64,000 nucleotides of DNA from Scylla paramamosain (lineage: Eukaryota > Arthropoda > Malacostraca > Decapoda > Portunidae). The notes below the pieces were generated by a model, which saw nothing but the letters and a program-made list of their open reading frames with translations, did not search any database and was not told the DNA's origin. Each line of letters starts with the position of its first letter. The first letter of the stretch is position 1. Both the position numbers and the translations under genes were made by a program. Shown here one piece after another: positions 10,861-22,876 of this stretch. Location of the stretch: contig NC_087157.1 in the NCBI RefSeq assembly GCF_035594125.1, positions 7,278,501 to 7,342,500 on the forward strand, read 5' to 3'.

Positions 10861-11754
10861 GCTTCTAGTCCTGTCCAGAATACAAACCCAAATTCTCATA
10901 TCCCTTGTATCACTCAAATTAATCTCGAATACATAACCCCCTAATGCACGCAATATTTCGTGTACCCTAAGACATATGAAATTTCATATCATATAATCTC
11001 TAGTCCTTGTACAGAAACCCTCTCATTCTATCTCCACTGAAATATCTAATCTGAGTTTTTCTCAGGGAAGAGACTCTCTACTTAAATGTTCTTTCAAGCA
11101 CATCAAATCTTTTTTCTCCTATGGGGAATATTAAAAACCTTTTAGACTGTCTTTTCACGAGAAGTAATCCTCTAAAGTAAGCTTCTATATTCTTTAAAAC
11201 TTGTTGGTAAACCCCGATTCCTTTTTCCAAGGAATGTGATAAACTTAAGAGACAGTCTTTTCAATAAAACGCAATTTTCTCAGGTAAGCTATGTAAGAAT
11301 TATGCGGCATATTCCCTGTTTTATCTCCTTTGTTCTTTGGGTCTGGAAAAGCCTCCCTTTCTCTACCCTGCTTCTTCCAGAGACTTTTCCCGCAGGGAAG
11401 AGGCAGGCCACTTCGAGAACTAAATTCAATTATCCTTCTGGATCACAAATCTTTTCAAGAAACGAACTGATACGAGAAGAAACATGAAGGTTCTTGGTCT
11501 TTTTTTGCCATCTTCCATAAGTTGTCTTGTATGATCTTGTAAGAAACAAAGTGAATAAATAAATTAAATATTCATTAATATAACAGTGCGAACTCATCTC
11601 CTTAGCGTGAATCTCAAACTTTCACCATTTCTCTTTTTCTTTTCCTTTGGTCTTACTCTTCTTTTACAGGGAAAGACTCAAGGCCGCTTCCAAACTTTTA
11701 CAAACTGCTTTCACTCACTTCTGCAAAAGTTTCTCTTGACTTGAGACTGATGGG

Positions 11755-11755
<1 letters not shown>
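10861..11755. other. Unassigned AT-rich stretch
   Basis: No repeat boundary, motif or convincing open frame was found. It may include more of the LINE-derived repeat next to it, because the sequence around 10860-11200 resembles a decayed coding region read on the - strand, but I could not establish a frame. Confidence 0.4.
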
Positions 11756-11826
<71 letters not shown>

Positions 11827-11925
11827 TAGACAGATAAATAGAGAGACAAACACACACACAGATAGACAGATAAATAGAGACAGACTGATTAATAAATAAA
11901 TATATAAGTAGATAAACAGATAGAT
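11756..11925. repeat. (CA)n with trailing GATA/ACAGATAG repeats
   Basis: A perfect CA run (11756-11824) is followed by two copies of an ACAGATAGACAGATAAATAGAGA block (about 11822 and 11859) and GATA-like decay. 11926-12410 is unassigned and contains a short (CA)n at about 12114-12130. Confidence 0.9.
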
Positions 11926-12410
11926 GTTTTATGTACCACAGCTAGGAGTCACATAATACATTACATAACCATATGAACATAACTTTACAAAGTATAAACA
12001 TACTAAATATGTGTAATTATTAAATTTGTCGTCCACAAAACTGCATACACTAACTAGAAATATATGACACCTAACTAGAACTAGAACTAGAAATAATGAC
12101 ACCTTTTTCATAATCACACACACACACACACGGACGTTCATTTCGGCATGGTGAAGGGTGTAGAGGGGGGCCGGTATAGGGCCATGTTGGCGTGCGGCGG
12201 GCGTGTAATGGAGGTGACGAGCCGCTGTTGTCCCCCCGCCAGCCACGACACGCCAACCCCCACGCGGAAAGGGAGACAAAATATGGTTAAGCCTTTTCCC
12301 TCTGGCTGCGGGTGTCAGGGAAATAAAATAGTCCATGTCATCCAGGAATACTAACCGAGCAGCGGCGGTGAGACAGGAAACGGCGGGCCCTCCACTTAAA
12401 AGAGAACGTA

Positions 12411-12419
<9 letters not shown>

Positions 12420-12445
<26 letters not shown>
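12420..12445. repeat. A26 homopolymer
   Basis: An isolated poly(A) run. No upstream retroelement sequence could be recognised, so I leave it as a simple repeat. Confidence 0.85.
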
Positions 12446-12446
<1 letters not shown>

Positions 12447-12865
12447 AGAGAATAAAAAAAAGGGAGGAGAGATAGGGAATGAAGACAAGTGGAATGCAGC
12501 ACGAGAACAGCCAACATTCCCCGCTGCCCGCATCGTGACATGGCGCTGCAACGATACACTAATGTAATTAAGGATGTTAACACACGACAGGCCTTCCACA
12601 TTATCTCTAATCGACGAGATGAAGCTGCCCTGCTGGAGCCACAGACTGATATTACGTGCTTCCCACTCACTCACCTCCCGGACCTCCTGTCTACTGCCTC
12701 CCTTACTCTTGCCCTTCTTCCGCACCGCCTTTCCTGGTTCCCGCAAATCGCTGTGAATGCAAATGTATGACACTCGGTAATTTTGTTTCTTTCCGTTTTC
12801 TTTACTTCTGTTTCTTTTACGGAACAGTGTTGAGTTTTTATTTTTTTTATTATCCTTTCCTTTTG

Positions 12866-13082
12866 CCCTTTACTGGTTTACTGACACTAAGAAAAAAAAA
12901 GAAAAAAAGGAAAAGAAGCATATAACCCAAGACAATTCATCGTGTAAGAGCATTGCTAGAGGCAATAAAAATCTTCACCTACTCGATCACTCCTTTTCCT
13001 GTCAATAGTGTCTTGTCCTTAGGAATTATACGCTACATTTATACCACTTTATTAATTTTAAGAAGACATGGCAGTCAAAGGA
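12866..13082. mobile_element. Second, decayed copy of the piggyBac-like MITE
   Basis: The right end (AGAAGACATGGCAGTCAAAGG, then ATTAA) matches the right end of the element at 32792-33013 at about 80% over 39 bp. An interior block CATTGCTAGAGGCAATAAAAA matches CATGACTAGAGGCACTAAAAA of the other copy. The left end CCCTTTACTGG lies 217 bp from the right end, against 214 bp in the better copy. The left TTAA is decayed to TTTG. No transposase is present. Confidence 0.55.
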
Positions 13083-13535
13083 TTAAAACTTTAATACCTC
13101 ACGCTTTGAGCTAAGAATTACACTCCAGTAAGCCAGACACCAGTGTCTTCACAGTAAATGGATAATTGAAAGACAGCATGATGGAAAGCGGAGGGGAAAG
13201 GAGACCGTGAAGAAAAGACAGTAAGAGACCGTAAAATAAAAACAAAAAAAGAGAGAGGGGGAGAAAGAGACTGGGAGACAATAAATGGCTATTGGCTGGG
13301 AGAGCAAGACACGGAAACCCGGAGTGGGCGGCTCTTCCTGGAAAAGGCGAGCGAACGAGACATGGCTAACGGAGTGTTTTGTCTCGTGGGGCGTCTGAGG
13401 GTGTCTTACAGGCCTGCACGCCACACTCCCTCCATCATGGCGGGCCGCGGGGAGCCTCCCATCACACCGCTGCAGGAATCTCGTGAAATTCAAGGTTCGC
13501 CACTGAAAGCCCAAAAGAAAACGAACACCACACAA

Positions 13536-13537
<2 letters not shown>

Positions 13538-13569
<32 letters not shown>
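13538..13569. repeat. (CA)16 microsatellite
   Basis: A perfect CA run. The preceding 13087-13537 is unassigned, purine-rich between 13175 and 13285. Confidence 0.95.
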
Positions 13570-13572
<3 letters not shown>

Positions 13573-13655
13573 CTGTTGTTGTAGTTTTACCAGATCTGCA
13601 GCACCTCTGGCAGATCACCACGCCCAAATGAATGTGTTGAGGGTGCAACACAACG

Positions 13656-13792
<137 letters not shown>

Positions 13793-14389
13793 CAAAGTGC
13801 CATCACTCCTAAGGAAAGCAGTGTAGTCTGGGAGTGTAGACTCGTCGCGGGGAGGGTAAGACCTAATAAGGCGCACCCTTTCAGAAGCAGATGGCAGCGA
13901 CAGGCGGAGAGGGTGTCATAAGGAAAACCCCTTACCCGGGTAATACCATCTGGCCAACATGACTCTATCTCGCCTCCCGCCCATCCATAAACACCCACCA
14001 TACCACCCTTGTTCTACCCACCCTTCTCCTTGTTCTACCGCCCTCTCGATCGTCCTCTTTACCACCCTCCGCCAATCCGACTCGCCCCTTCCTTCTCCAT
14101 ATCTCGTGCCTCCCTGCCTCGCCCTCCTGCCTGTCTCTGATACTTTTATTTGTTCACAGGCTTTCACACGCACGTTATCGCTTTTCCGCTCTCGACCTTC
14201 CCTCGCTAAGCTCCAAAAGGTTATTCCGATTCACGGCAGATTGATTAAATATGCTGAGCGGACGTACAAATTTAACGCCTGCACGATTCACAGATGCAAC
14301 ACTAATACCGCGAGCGAAAATTATAGGGAGATTAATTGTCTGTATTGCCAATCATTACAGGAAAAACGTAATTTAATATCACGTACACA

Positions 14390-14588
<199 letters not shown>

Positions 14589-14618
14589 ATATGAGAAACA
14601 AAACACACTCCTTGTCTG

Positions 14619-14619
14619 C

Positions 14620-14654
<35 letters not shown>
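14619..14654. repeat. (CAA)12 microsatellite
   Basis: A perfect CAA/ACA run. Confidence 0.95.
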
Positions 14655-14757
14655 AGTCACGCTCCACCCAGCATCATCAGTTTCACCCTTACAAGTAGAT
14701 AAGAAAAGAAAAGACGAAGCAAACAACGAAAGATTCTGTGAGGATATATATACCAGT

Positions 14758-14892
14758 GAGGAGGAGGAGGAGGAGGAGGAGGAGGAGGAGGAGGAGGAGG
14801 AGGAGGAGAAGGAGAAGGAGGAGGAGGAGGAGGAGGAGGAGGAGGAGAAGGAGAAGGAGAAGGAGAAGGAGAAGGAGAAGGAGGAGGAAGAG
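14758..14892. repeat. (GGA)n with interspersed (GAAGGA) units
   Basis: About 135 bp of GGA triplets, with a block of GAAGGA hexamers near 14848-14882, suggesting expansion of a variant unit inside the array. Confidence 0.93.
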
Positions 14893-14985
14893 GGATGACT
14901 CAGTGTGCTAATAATGACATTACGTTGGAAATCCTGAGACAGCAACAACACCCACCTGTCAGGGAAGGCAGGAACATAGCCAGAA

Positions 14986-14990
<5 letters not shown>

Positions 14991-15071
<81 letters not shown>
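14991..15071. repeat. (GA)n microsatellite
   Basis: A perfect GA run. Confidence 0.96.
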
Positions 15072-15073
<2 letters not shown>

Positions 15074-15079
15074 AGTAGT

Positions 15080-15270
15080 CATCCATCCATCTATCCATCC
15101 AGTCAGCCAGCAAGCCAATCACCCAGCCAGCCAGCCAGCCAGGTAGATAGATAAGACAAATAGACAACGACAACTTGGTAGACAACGACAACTAGACAGA
15201 CGACAGCTAGCCAGACAAAGACAGCTAGCCAGACAGACAGCTAGCCAGACACAGCCAGCCAGACACACAG
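15080..15270. repeat. Degenerate CATC/CAGC/AGAC tetranucleotide tract
   Basis: CCATCCAT, CAGCCAGCCAGC and AGCCAGACAGAC-type units fill the segment, including three copies of an ACAGCTAGCCAGACA block (15203-15250). Confidence 0.75.
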
Positions 15271-15279
15271 GCTAAAAAA

Positions 15280-16440
15280 AAAAAAAATAGCGAGAGGAAA
15301 GACAGGAGAATAAACAGGGAAGGAAATTAACTTTGGAGAGAGGAAAGAAAAACTAGGAAGAAACACTGCAGGAAAACAATAAATGAAATATGATAAAACA
15401 AGGTGAAGCTACGAGAAGGAAATCGAATAACACGAAGAAAAGAAAGAAAGGAAAAAGTCAGCATGAATAGAAATTAACAGGAGAGAAAAAGAAAAAAGAA
15501 GAGCGAAGAAAACAGAAGATTAAATGAGAAAACATACAAAAAACAACAAACACAATATAAATAAAAAAAACGAAGGAAATAGTGAACAAAAACAGTAAGT
15601 GAAATGGAAAAAAAAAACAGTAGAAGGATAACGAAGAAAAATTACTGATCTGCAACTTGCATGACGTAACAGCAGGGGGAAAAGACAAGAAAAGAATGAG
15701 AATGGAACACAGTAATTAAGAGGGACATAGAAATTGATGGGAGACGACAGGAAACACACGAGGGAAAAGTAGGGAAGGACTGATAAGAGGGCGAGGACAC
15801 TGAGGGAAACCGAAGACAACCTGAGGAAAGATACTGTAGAAGGGTTGAAAGAGAGACGATAGGGAGAGCTTAGGGAGATAGGACAGACAGGGGAACGGAC
15901 AAACACAGCTACTGGGGGGAAATACGGGGCAGTGGGGACAAGCTAACGAAAGATACTGGAGAAGGTTGAAAGGAAACAATCGGGAAAAGATGTGGAGAAA
16001 ATGAGGGGCAGAGGGGACGCTGCGGGGAGAGATTGAGACGATGCTCGTATTTAGAACCCGAAGAAAGACGTTTGATAGGGTGGAGAAAAGATTGGGAGAC
16101 ACTGGGTAGTAGAGGAAAGGAACTGGGGAGGAAGGTGAGGTAATACTTGGGAATTGTGGGTAAACGCTTGATGGGTTGGTGGTAAGACCCAATAATAAGG
16201 AGAAAGAGTACGGCTTAAGAGGAGCGTAATGAGGATTTGCTGAGGAGCGTGACTACCATTTTGAGTATGTTATTGTGTACTTGTTTAGTGGAAAGGTCTC
16301 ATAAAGGAGCAGGAGGAGAAGGAGGAGAATAGCGCTGATAGTGACGAATAAGAGGGTGGAAACAAGAAATGAAGAACAAAATCCCAGATATATATAGCTA
16401 CAAAGAAAAAGAAAAGAAAAAGAAGACGCTGACAGGAAAT
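15280..16440 (+). repeat. Purine-rich region with ~120-bp decayed tandem units
   Basis: A/G-rich sequence on the + strand. A block AAGATACTG-AGAAGG-TTGAAAG ... CGGGAAAAGA/GGGAGAGC recurs at about 15822 and 15946 (124 bp apart), with a weaker third copy near 16061. Pyrimidine-rich open frames on the - strand are shadows of this bias. Confidence 0.5.
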
Positions 16441-16469
16441 AAAGGAATGCAGGTGGGAGGACGTGGTGA

Positions 16470-16489
16470 TAAGAAAGATGACAATAGAC

Positions 16490-16520
<31 letters not shown>

Positions 16521-17929
16521 AAGAAGAAGAAGAAGAAGAAGAAGAAGAAGAAGAAGAAGAAGAAGAAGAAGAAGAAGAAGAAGAAGAAGAAGAAGAAGAA
16601 GAAGAAGAAGAAGAAGAAGAAGAAGAAGAAGAAGAAGAAGAAGAAGAAGAAGAAGAAGAAGAAGAAGAAGAAGAAGAAGAAGAAGAAGAAGAAGAAGAAG
16701 AAGAAGAAGAAGAAGAAGAAGAAGAAGAAGAAGAAGAAGAAGAAGAAGAAGAAGAAGAAGAAGAAGAAGAAGAAGAAGAAGAAGAAGAAGAAGAAGAAGA
16801 AGAAGAAGAAGAAGAAGAAGAAGAAGAAGAAGAAGAAGAAGAAGAAGAAGAAGAAGAAGAAGAAGAAGAAGAAGAAGAAGAAGAAGAAGAAGAAGAAGAA
16901 GAAGAAGAAGAAGAAGAAGAAGAAGAAGAAGAAGAAGAAGAAGAAGAAGAAGAAGAAGAAGAAGAAGAAGAAGAAGAAGAAGAAGAAGAAGAAGAAGAAG
17001 AAGAAGAAGAAGAAGAAGAAGAAGAAGAAGAAGAAGAAGAAGAAGAAGAAGAAGAAGAAGAAGAAGAAGAAGAAGAAGAAGAAGAAGAAGAAGAAGAAGA
17101 AGAAGAAGAAGAAGAAGAAGAAGAAGAAGAAGAAGAAGAAGAAGAAGAAGAAGAAGAAGAAGAAGAAGAAGAAGAAGAAGAAGAAGAAGAAGAAGAAGAA
17201 GAAGAAGAAGAAGAAGAAGAAGAAGAAGAAGAAGAAGAAGAAGAAGAAGAAGAAGAAGAAGAAGAAGAAGAAGAAGAAGAAGAAGAAGAAGAAGAAGAAG
17301 AAGAAGAAGAAGAAGAAGAAGAAGAAGAAGAAGAAGAAGAAGAAGAAGAAGAAGAAGAAGAAGAAGAAGAAGAAGAAGAAGAAGAAGAAGAAGAAGAAGA
17401 AGAAGAAGAAGAAGAAGAAGAAGAAGAAGAAGAAGAAGAAGAAGAAGAAGAAGAAGAAGAAGAAGAAGAAGAAGAAGAAGAAGAAGAAGAAGAAGAAGAA
17501 GAAGAAGAAGAAGAAGAAGAAGAAGAAGAAGAAGAAGAAGAAGAAGAAGAAGAAGAAGAAGAAGAAGAAGAAGAAGAAGAAGAAGAAGAAGAAGAAGAAG
17601 AAGAAGAAGAAGAAGAAGAAGAAGAAGAAGAAGAAGAAGAAGAAGAAGAAGAAGAAGAAGAAGAAGAAGAAGAAGAAGAAGAAGAAGAAGAAGAAGAAGA
17701 AGAAGAAGAAGAAGAAGAAGAAGAAGAAGAAGAAGAAGAAGAAGAAGAAGAAGAAGAAGAAGAAGAAGAAGAAGAAGAAGAAGAAGAAGAAGAAGAAGAA
17801 GAAGAAGAAGAAGAAGAAGAAGAAGAAGAAGAAGAAGAAGAAGAAGAAGAAGAAGAAGAAGAAGAAGAAGAAGATTATCGTCACCCATCCACCGTCCCAC
17901 AGCACCCCGCTAGTTAAGAAAGATGACAA
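16470..17929. repeat. Segment bounded by a 15-bp direct repeat, enclosing the long (AAG)n array
   Basis: TAAGAAAGATGACAA occurs at 16470-16484 and at 17915-17929. Between the two lie 6 bp, the (AAG)n array and 40 bp of unique sequence (17875-17914). On the - strand this reads as direct repeat, short unique sequence, (CTT)n tail, direct repeat, which is the layout of a retroposed fragment with a microsatellite tail and a target-site duplication. The purine-rich context makes chance possible. Confidence 0.45.
16491..17874. repeat. Uninterrupted (AAG)n array, 1,384 bp, ~461 units
   Basis: Every base from 16491 to 17874 fits AAG/GAA periodicity with no interruption that I can find. It makes spurious poly-Arg (+), poly-Leu and poly-Phe (-) open frames of about 500 codons. 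Long GAA·TTC tracts are known to form triplexes and to impede transcription and replication. Confidence 0.97.
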
Positions 17930-18570
17930 ATAACGTTACACTAATTCAAGAGGAGAGCAAGATACTCGTACATAAGACAAGCTGAAGTTAATCTTTCAAT
18001 TGTCGCGGCCGAGTCTCAATGCTCTGGTGTGGTAGTAATGTGCTACGTGCATTGTGTACTTGTAGGAACGCTGGAGGGGAGAAATGTGAAAAAAAAAACA
18101 ATATATGACGAGGAGGAGGAGGAAGAGAAGGAAGGAAAGTCAATATCAGAAACGAAGGCAATAAAACACTAGACGGTGGGTGAGGGCAAAGAAAACGAAG
18201 CGGAGGAAGAGAAGGAAGAAGCAGCAAAGGAGATGGCGGTGGACAAGAAATGTCAATGAGACGATAGAGGTGAAAAATGAAAAAAATAAATAAGTAAATA
18301 AATAAAAAAAAAGAAACATGGAAACAAACTGATAATGGGAATAAGGAGAGAAAATGGAAGATAAAGAAATGCTAAAAAAAAAAATTAGGAAACAGAAAAA
18401 CCATAAAACCGTGAGAGTAATATAAAGGGAAAAAAGGCAAAAAGAAGACTGCGACATCTGAGTTAAGACAAAAATGCTACAAAAAAACGAGGAAAAGGAA
18501 AATATGAAAAGAGGAAAGAAGAGAAACCAGTGGTGCAGTCCCAAGAGCAAAGAAACCAGGAAGACTGCAC

Positions 18571-18572
<2 letters not shown>
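17930..18572 (+). other. Unassigned, becoming purine-rich
   Basis: A/G-rich from about 18060 with no recognisable gene, and short homopurine runs such as GAGGAGGAGGAAGAG at 18110-18125. Confidence 0.5.
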
Positions 18573-18657
<85 letters not shown>

Positions 18658-18980
18658 TGAAATGCCTTGAAGACCAGGAGGAGGAGGAATAGGAGGAAGA
18701 CAAGGAGGAAGAGGAGGAGGAGGGAAAAGTGACAAGGAAAGACAGACTAGAGCAAAGGGGAGGACATGAAAAAGAGTGAGAAAAAGGCGAGGAAACAAGA
18801 GAAGTAGAGAGACAAGAAGAAAGAGGAGGAAGACAATAAAGAGCATTGATTACATATTACAGAAAAAGAGACAGAAGGGAGAGAGGAGAGAGAAGCAAAA
18901 AAAAAAAAAATGAAAAAAATAAACGAGGAGAAAAGAAAAGGAAGGAATGGAGAGTGAAGATGGGGAGAGGGAACGAGGCT
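18573..18980. repeat. (GA)n microsatellite and purine-rich flank
   Basis: A perfect GA run at 18573-18654 is followed by a homopurine-biased stretch (AGGAGG, AAGAGG units) to about 18975. Confidence 0.9.
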
Positions 18981-19103
18981 TATCTAGAAGTGACACATGA
19001 TCCTCCTCCCTCAACGTAGCCAGAATATCACACTTTATTTGCCCTCACCGGTAAAAATGATAAAAAGAGAAATATACGTAATTACGCTTCACTAAACTTT
19101 ACT

Positions 19104-19222
<119 letters not shown>

Positions 19223-19574
19223 GTACCATATCGCTTACTTTGTATTCATCAAGCATTTTCTTTTCTCCCGTTTTCTTTCATTATCACCACACACACGTAT
19301 ACAGAGAAACAGTCATCATGCATTAATATACCACGGTAGAGAGAAGGAAAGTCTTAGGTGTCAAATTTTTTTCGTTTTTCTCTCATCCCGACGTTTTTCA
19401 AAAGCTACAGTGATTAATTATTAGGAAAGTTCTCAAGAATTTTATTTTTTCCATTGTTAATGCATAGTATTTAACTCACTACAAATCACGAACACACTCT
19501 CCAATAAGAAGAATTAATTGTCAAAAATTAACAAAACGCAGGGAATAATGTCCTTTCATACATGCATGCATACA

Positions 19575-20140
19575 TACATGTATAAATACTTTTAAAACTC
19601 CATTATGACTAACAATTTCATTACTGAGTCTATTCCATTCATCCACCACTCTATTTTTGGACCAATTTCTTCATATTATTTGACCATGACCTCATGCAGC
19701 ATAAAACCTTCCCTTTTACCCCATGTGCCCTAATCTCGTGCAGGAGCCTTTGGTGAGGTACCTTGTAGAGAGCCTTACTAAAGTCCAGGTACATGATCTC
19801 GTGACTATCCCCATTATCTGCTGCCTCGCGTAGACTTTATCTTAAAAACTCAGCAGGTTTGTGAAGCAGGACTGCCCCTTCGTGAAGCCACGTTGTGAAT
19901 CCTTTGTCATCCTGTATTTGTCTAAATGATCCCCAATGTTCCTCACAATTGCCGATTCATTATGAAATCTATAATTAATGTTAAGCTGATTTTAAAGATG
20001 AGTACTACATTCGCCTGCCTCCACATTACCGGTACCTCTCCTGAATCTAATAATTTCTTCAAGATATTGACTAGAGGTTCACTGATAGATAACTTTCATT
20101 GTTTTAGTACTCTGAGATATATTTCACCTGGCTCTGATTT
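19575..20140 (-). pseudogene. Decayed LINE reverse transcriptase fragment
   Basis: Read on the - strand, separate frames give RT landmarks in the correct order. GEIYLRVLK (20100-20132) resembles the GPDGI-type block; EVPVMWRQANVV (20004-20042); DSQRGFTKGQSCFTNLL (19850-19912), the usual SQHGFRKGRS block; and YLDFSKAL (19765-19796), motif A with its catalytic aspartate. The tail NRVVDEWNRLSNEIV (19600-19650) is a LINE C-terminus. Several frameshifts and stops separate these blocks. Motifs B and C (YADD) are missing because motif A runs within about 50 bp into the C-terminus, so there is an internal deletion. This LINE is different from the one at 53.7 kb, where the equivalent motif A is ALDISKAFDRVW. 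Confidence 0.82.
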
Positions 20141-20545
20141 TCAGCCCATGTCCTATTCCGCTATCTCCTTTTTTTATGAAAATATCTATCAGCTTATCAT
20201 CACATGTCCTTAAATTCTCTTCCCTTTTCCGGAATTTCCTGCACGTTTTCGTGAGTGAAAACCGGTCAAGAAAATAATCGTTTAGAAAAAGTAACTTTGA
20301 ATCAGATGCCCTTAATGGACCTATTGATTCTCTATTCTTTGTTCTGTATATCTGAAAAATTCAATTGGATCTGTCTTCGCCTGGCTTCGTAGTTAATTTC
20401 ATCTCTTTTCGTTAACCCCTTAGCTGTTCTAACCAAATAATTATACTGAAGCCTTAAACCATCTTTAGCGGTGTGGGAGAGCAATTGTCCCGCTGCCATT
20501 ACCGTCAGATCAAGTAAGTTCAATCAATTTTACGCTACAAAGTGA
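20141..20545. other. Unassigned, possibly more of the LINE pseudogene
   Basis: AT-rich, no clear frame. It could carry the more decayed upstream part of the - strand LINE. Confidence 0.35.
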
Positions 20546-20547
20546 GG

Positions 20548-20549
<2 letters not shown>

Positions 20550-20578
<29 letters not shown>

Positions 20579-20642
20579 TACCAGATATAGTACATACATA
20601 CATACATACATACATACATACATAGTAGATACATACATACAT
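20550..20642. repeat. (CA)n and (CATA)n microsatellites
   Basis: A CA run (about 20551-20578) is followed by a CATA tetranucleotide run (20594-20642) with one interruption. Confidence 0.93.
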
Positions 20643-20745
20643 CTACTGAATATCAGGAAAAGACGGGAAAGCCAAGCGCTGACTGACTGACAAACAGACG
20701 GAATGAAAGCTGTTCATCTTTATTTCTTATGCAGTCCAGAATACA

Positions 20746-20895
<150 letters not shown>

Positions 20896-20989
20896 ACATC
20901 ACAACCGCCATAAGCACCACCACCACCACCATGACCAAGATAAGAAAGACAACGAGGAAGGAAGACACACACTCGAGGCATGTCTTACT

Positions 20990-21147
20990 TATTCAGAGGG
21001 AGATGAATAAATGTATGTAAGAAACAAAGAGTGAGTGTTGGAGGGAGGGAGAGAGAAGAAAGCACGAAAGACAAGTAGTGAGGGAGGATGGGAAGGGAGA
21101 AAGGAATAGAAAGCATGGGACTAAGTAGCCGAGAGGGAAAGAGGATA

Positions 21148-21199
<52 letters not shown>

Positions 21200-22200
21200 C
21201 ACTGTAGCAAGACGGAAGGTGAAACAGAAGTAGGAGGGGAAGACTTCTAGAAAGGAGAAGAGAGAGCAGAACGATAGAGAAGAAGACAGGAAGTGGGTGA
21301 GTAGGGAGAGTCACTTTTATGAGGAAGAGTAGGAAGAAGAGGAGCAGGAGCAGGAAAAGGAGGAGGAGGAGACAAGGAAGAGAAAGAGGAAAAAAAGAAC
21401 GATAACCAGATAACAGAAACACGCAGGAAGGGTAGTACATAAAGTGAGGAGAGAGGAAGAGGAGAAATAAAGTGGAGAGAGAGAGAGAGAGAGAGGAGGA
21501 AGGAAGGAGCATGAAAGGGGAAAGCCAAAACGTGTCAAGAGAGGTACAAAGAGAGCGTTGGAAAAGCATGTACTACACAGAGGCATTTGCAGAGGACAGA
21601 CAAGAGGGAGAAGCAGAAGTCCATGCAGGGTGAGGAGAAGAGAACGACAGAGAAGAGAGGAAGAGACAAAGGCGTGGGTAAGATGGCACTAATACGAGTA
21701 ATGGCGCAGATTATAAGGAATAAGTAAGACGGGGACAGAAGTAGGAGTTGGTTAGTACACGAGTTAAGAAAGTTTGTGAGTTAGTGAGTGGGTGAGTGAG
21801 AGAGCGAAGTAATGTGCAAGAGACAGACAGACAGACAGACAAAAAGATGGGAGGAAATAGAGGAAGGAACGCAAATAATAGCGGAAAAAATAATAAAGTT
21901 TAAGTCAGAAGGAGAAAAGAAGAAATGAAGGAAGAAAGAAAAAAACAAGAAATGAAGTAAAACTTAGAATGATAAGGAAACTTTAAGAAAATAGAGGGAA
22001 ATAGGAGCGGAAGAGCAAAAATGTGATTATAGTGCCATGAAAGAAAAAAGAAACTGGAGAAGAAAGACATGACACTAAGAGAAAAAAAAAAAAAAAGAGT
22101 AAACCATAAAATAACAAAGAAACAATAGAAGAATGACAGAGACGAAAATATATAAATAAGCCCTACTAAGAAAGAATGAAGACACGAACTAAAGAGAAAC
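20990..22200 (+). other. Purine-rich region with (CA)n and (GACA)5
   Basis: A/G-rich on the + strand, containing a CA run (21154-21198), a short GA run (21477-21494) and (GACA)5 near 21822-21841. Pyrimidine-rich open frames on the - strand (up to 194 codons) are compositional shadows. No gene was recognised. Confidence 0.6.
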
Positions 22201-22373
22201 AAACTAAATGCAAGTGGTCTGCTTCAGGAATATCCGGCAGAGAGGCGGTAGTCGTGATAAACTCGTGGGTACAAAGGCTGTGTTGGATGAGGTGCCACGC
22301 TGCAGTGTTGTTGGTGATGCTGGTGTTGTTATCAGCCTGAGTATCAGTTTGCGAAGGTACAATTATCACTGCA

Positions 22374-22374
<1 letters not shown>

Positions 22375-22410
<36 letters not shown>

Positions 22411-22430
22411 CGTTTTATGTCTTTACTCCA

Positions 22431-22519
<89 letters not shown>
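22375..22519. repeat. (CA)n ... (TC)n compound microsatellite
   Basis: A CA run (22375-22409) and a TC run (22435-22519) are separated by 25 bp. From here the + strand switches from purine-rich to pyrimidine-rich. Confidence 0.95.
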
Positions 22520-22521
<2 letters not shown>

Positions 22522-22529
22522 AATATCTA

Positions 22530-22824
22530 AACACTTGTCTTATACACGGTCTTGGTCTTCTTCCTTTTTCTCCCCTTCCTCTTTTACTCTTACTCTTTCC
22601 GTCTTCCTCCATCATCAGTTATTCCTCCCTCGATGTACATAACTCTCTTTACTGCTATTAATCTTCCTCTATTACTCTTCCTCCTCCTCCTCCTCCTCCT
22701 CCTCCTCCTCTCTCGTCTTTATTTTCTTATTTTATCATTCGCTTTTGATGAAATGTAGTGCATTTATCAAAAAACATCCTCTTCAGGACCAACAAATATG
22801 CTCCTATTTGTTTTCCAGAATTAC

Positions 22825-22876
<52 letters not shown>

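Noticed and set aside
16253..17929. Open frames of about 500-560 codons (poly-Phe, poly-Leu, poly-Arg)
   Set aside because: They are translations of a pure AAG/TTC array and are open in several frames at once. There is no protein signal.
22752..22800. Fifth DR1 copy (TGTAGTGCATTTATCA ... AAACATCCT)
   Set aside because: The match is short and requires an internal deletion. It may be chance.
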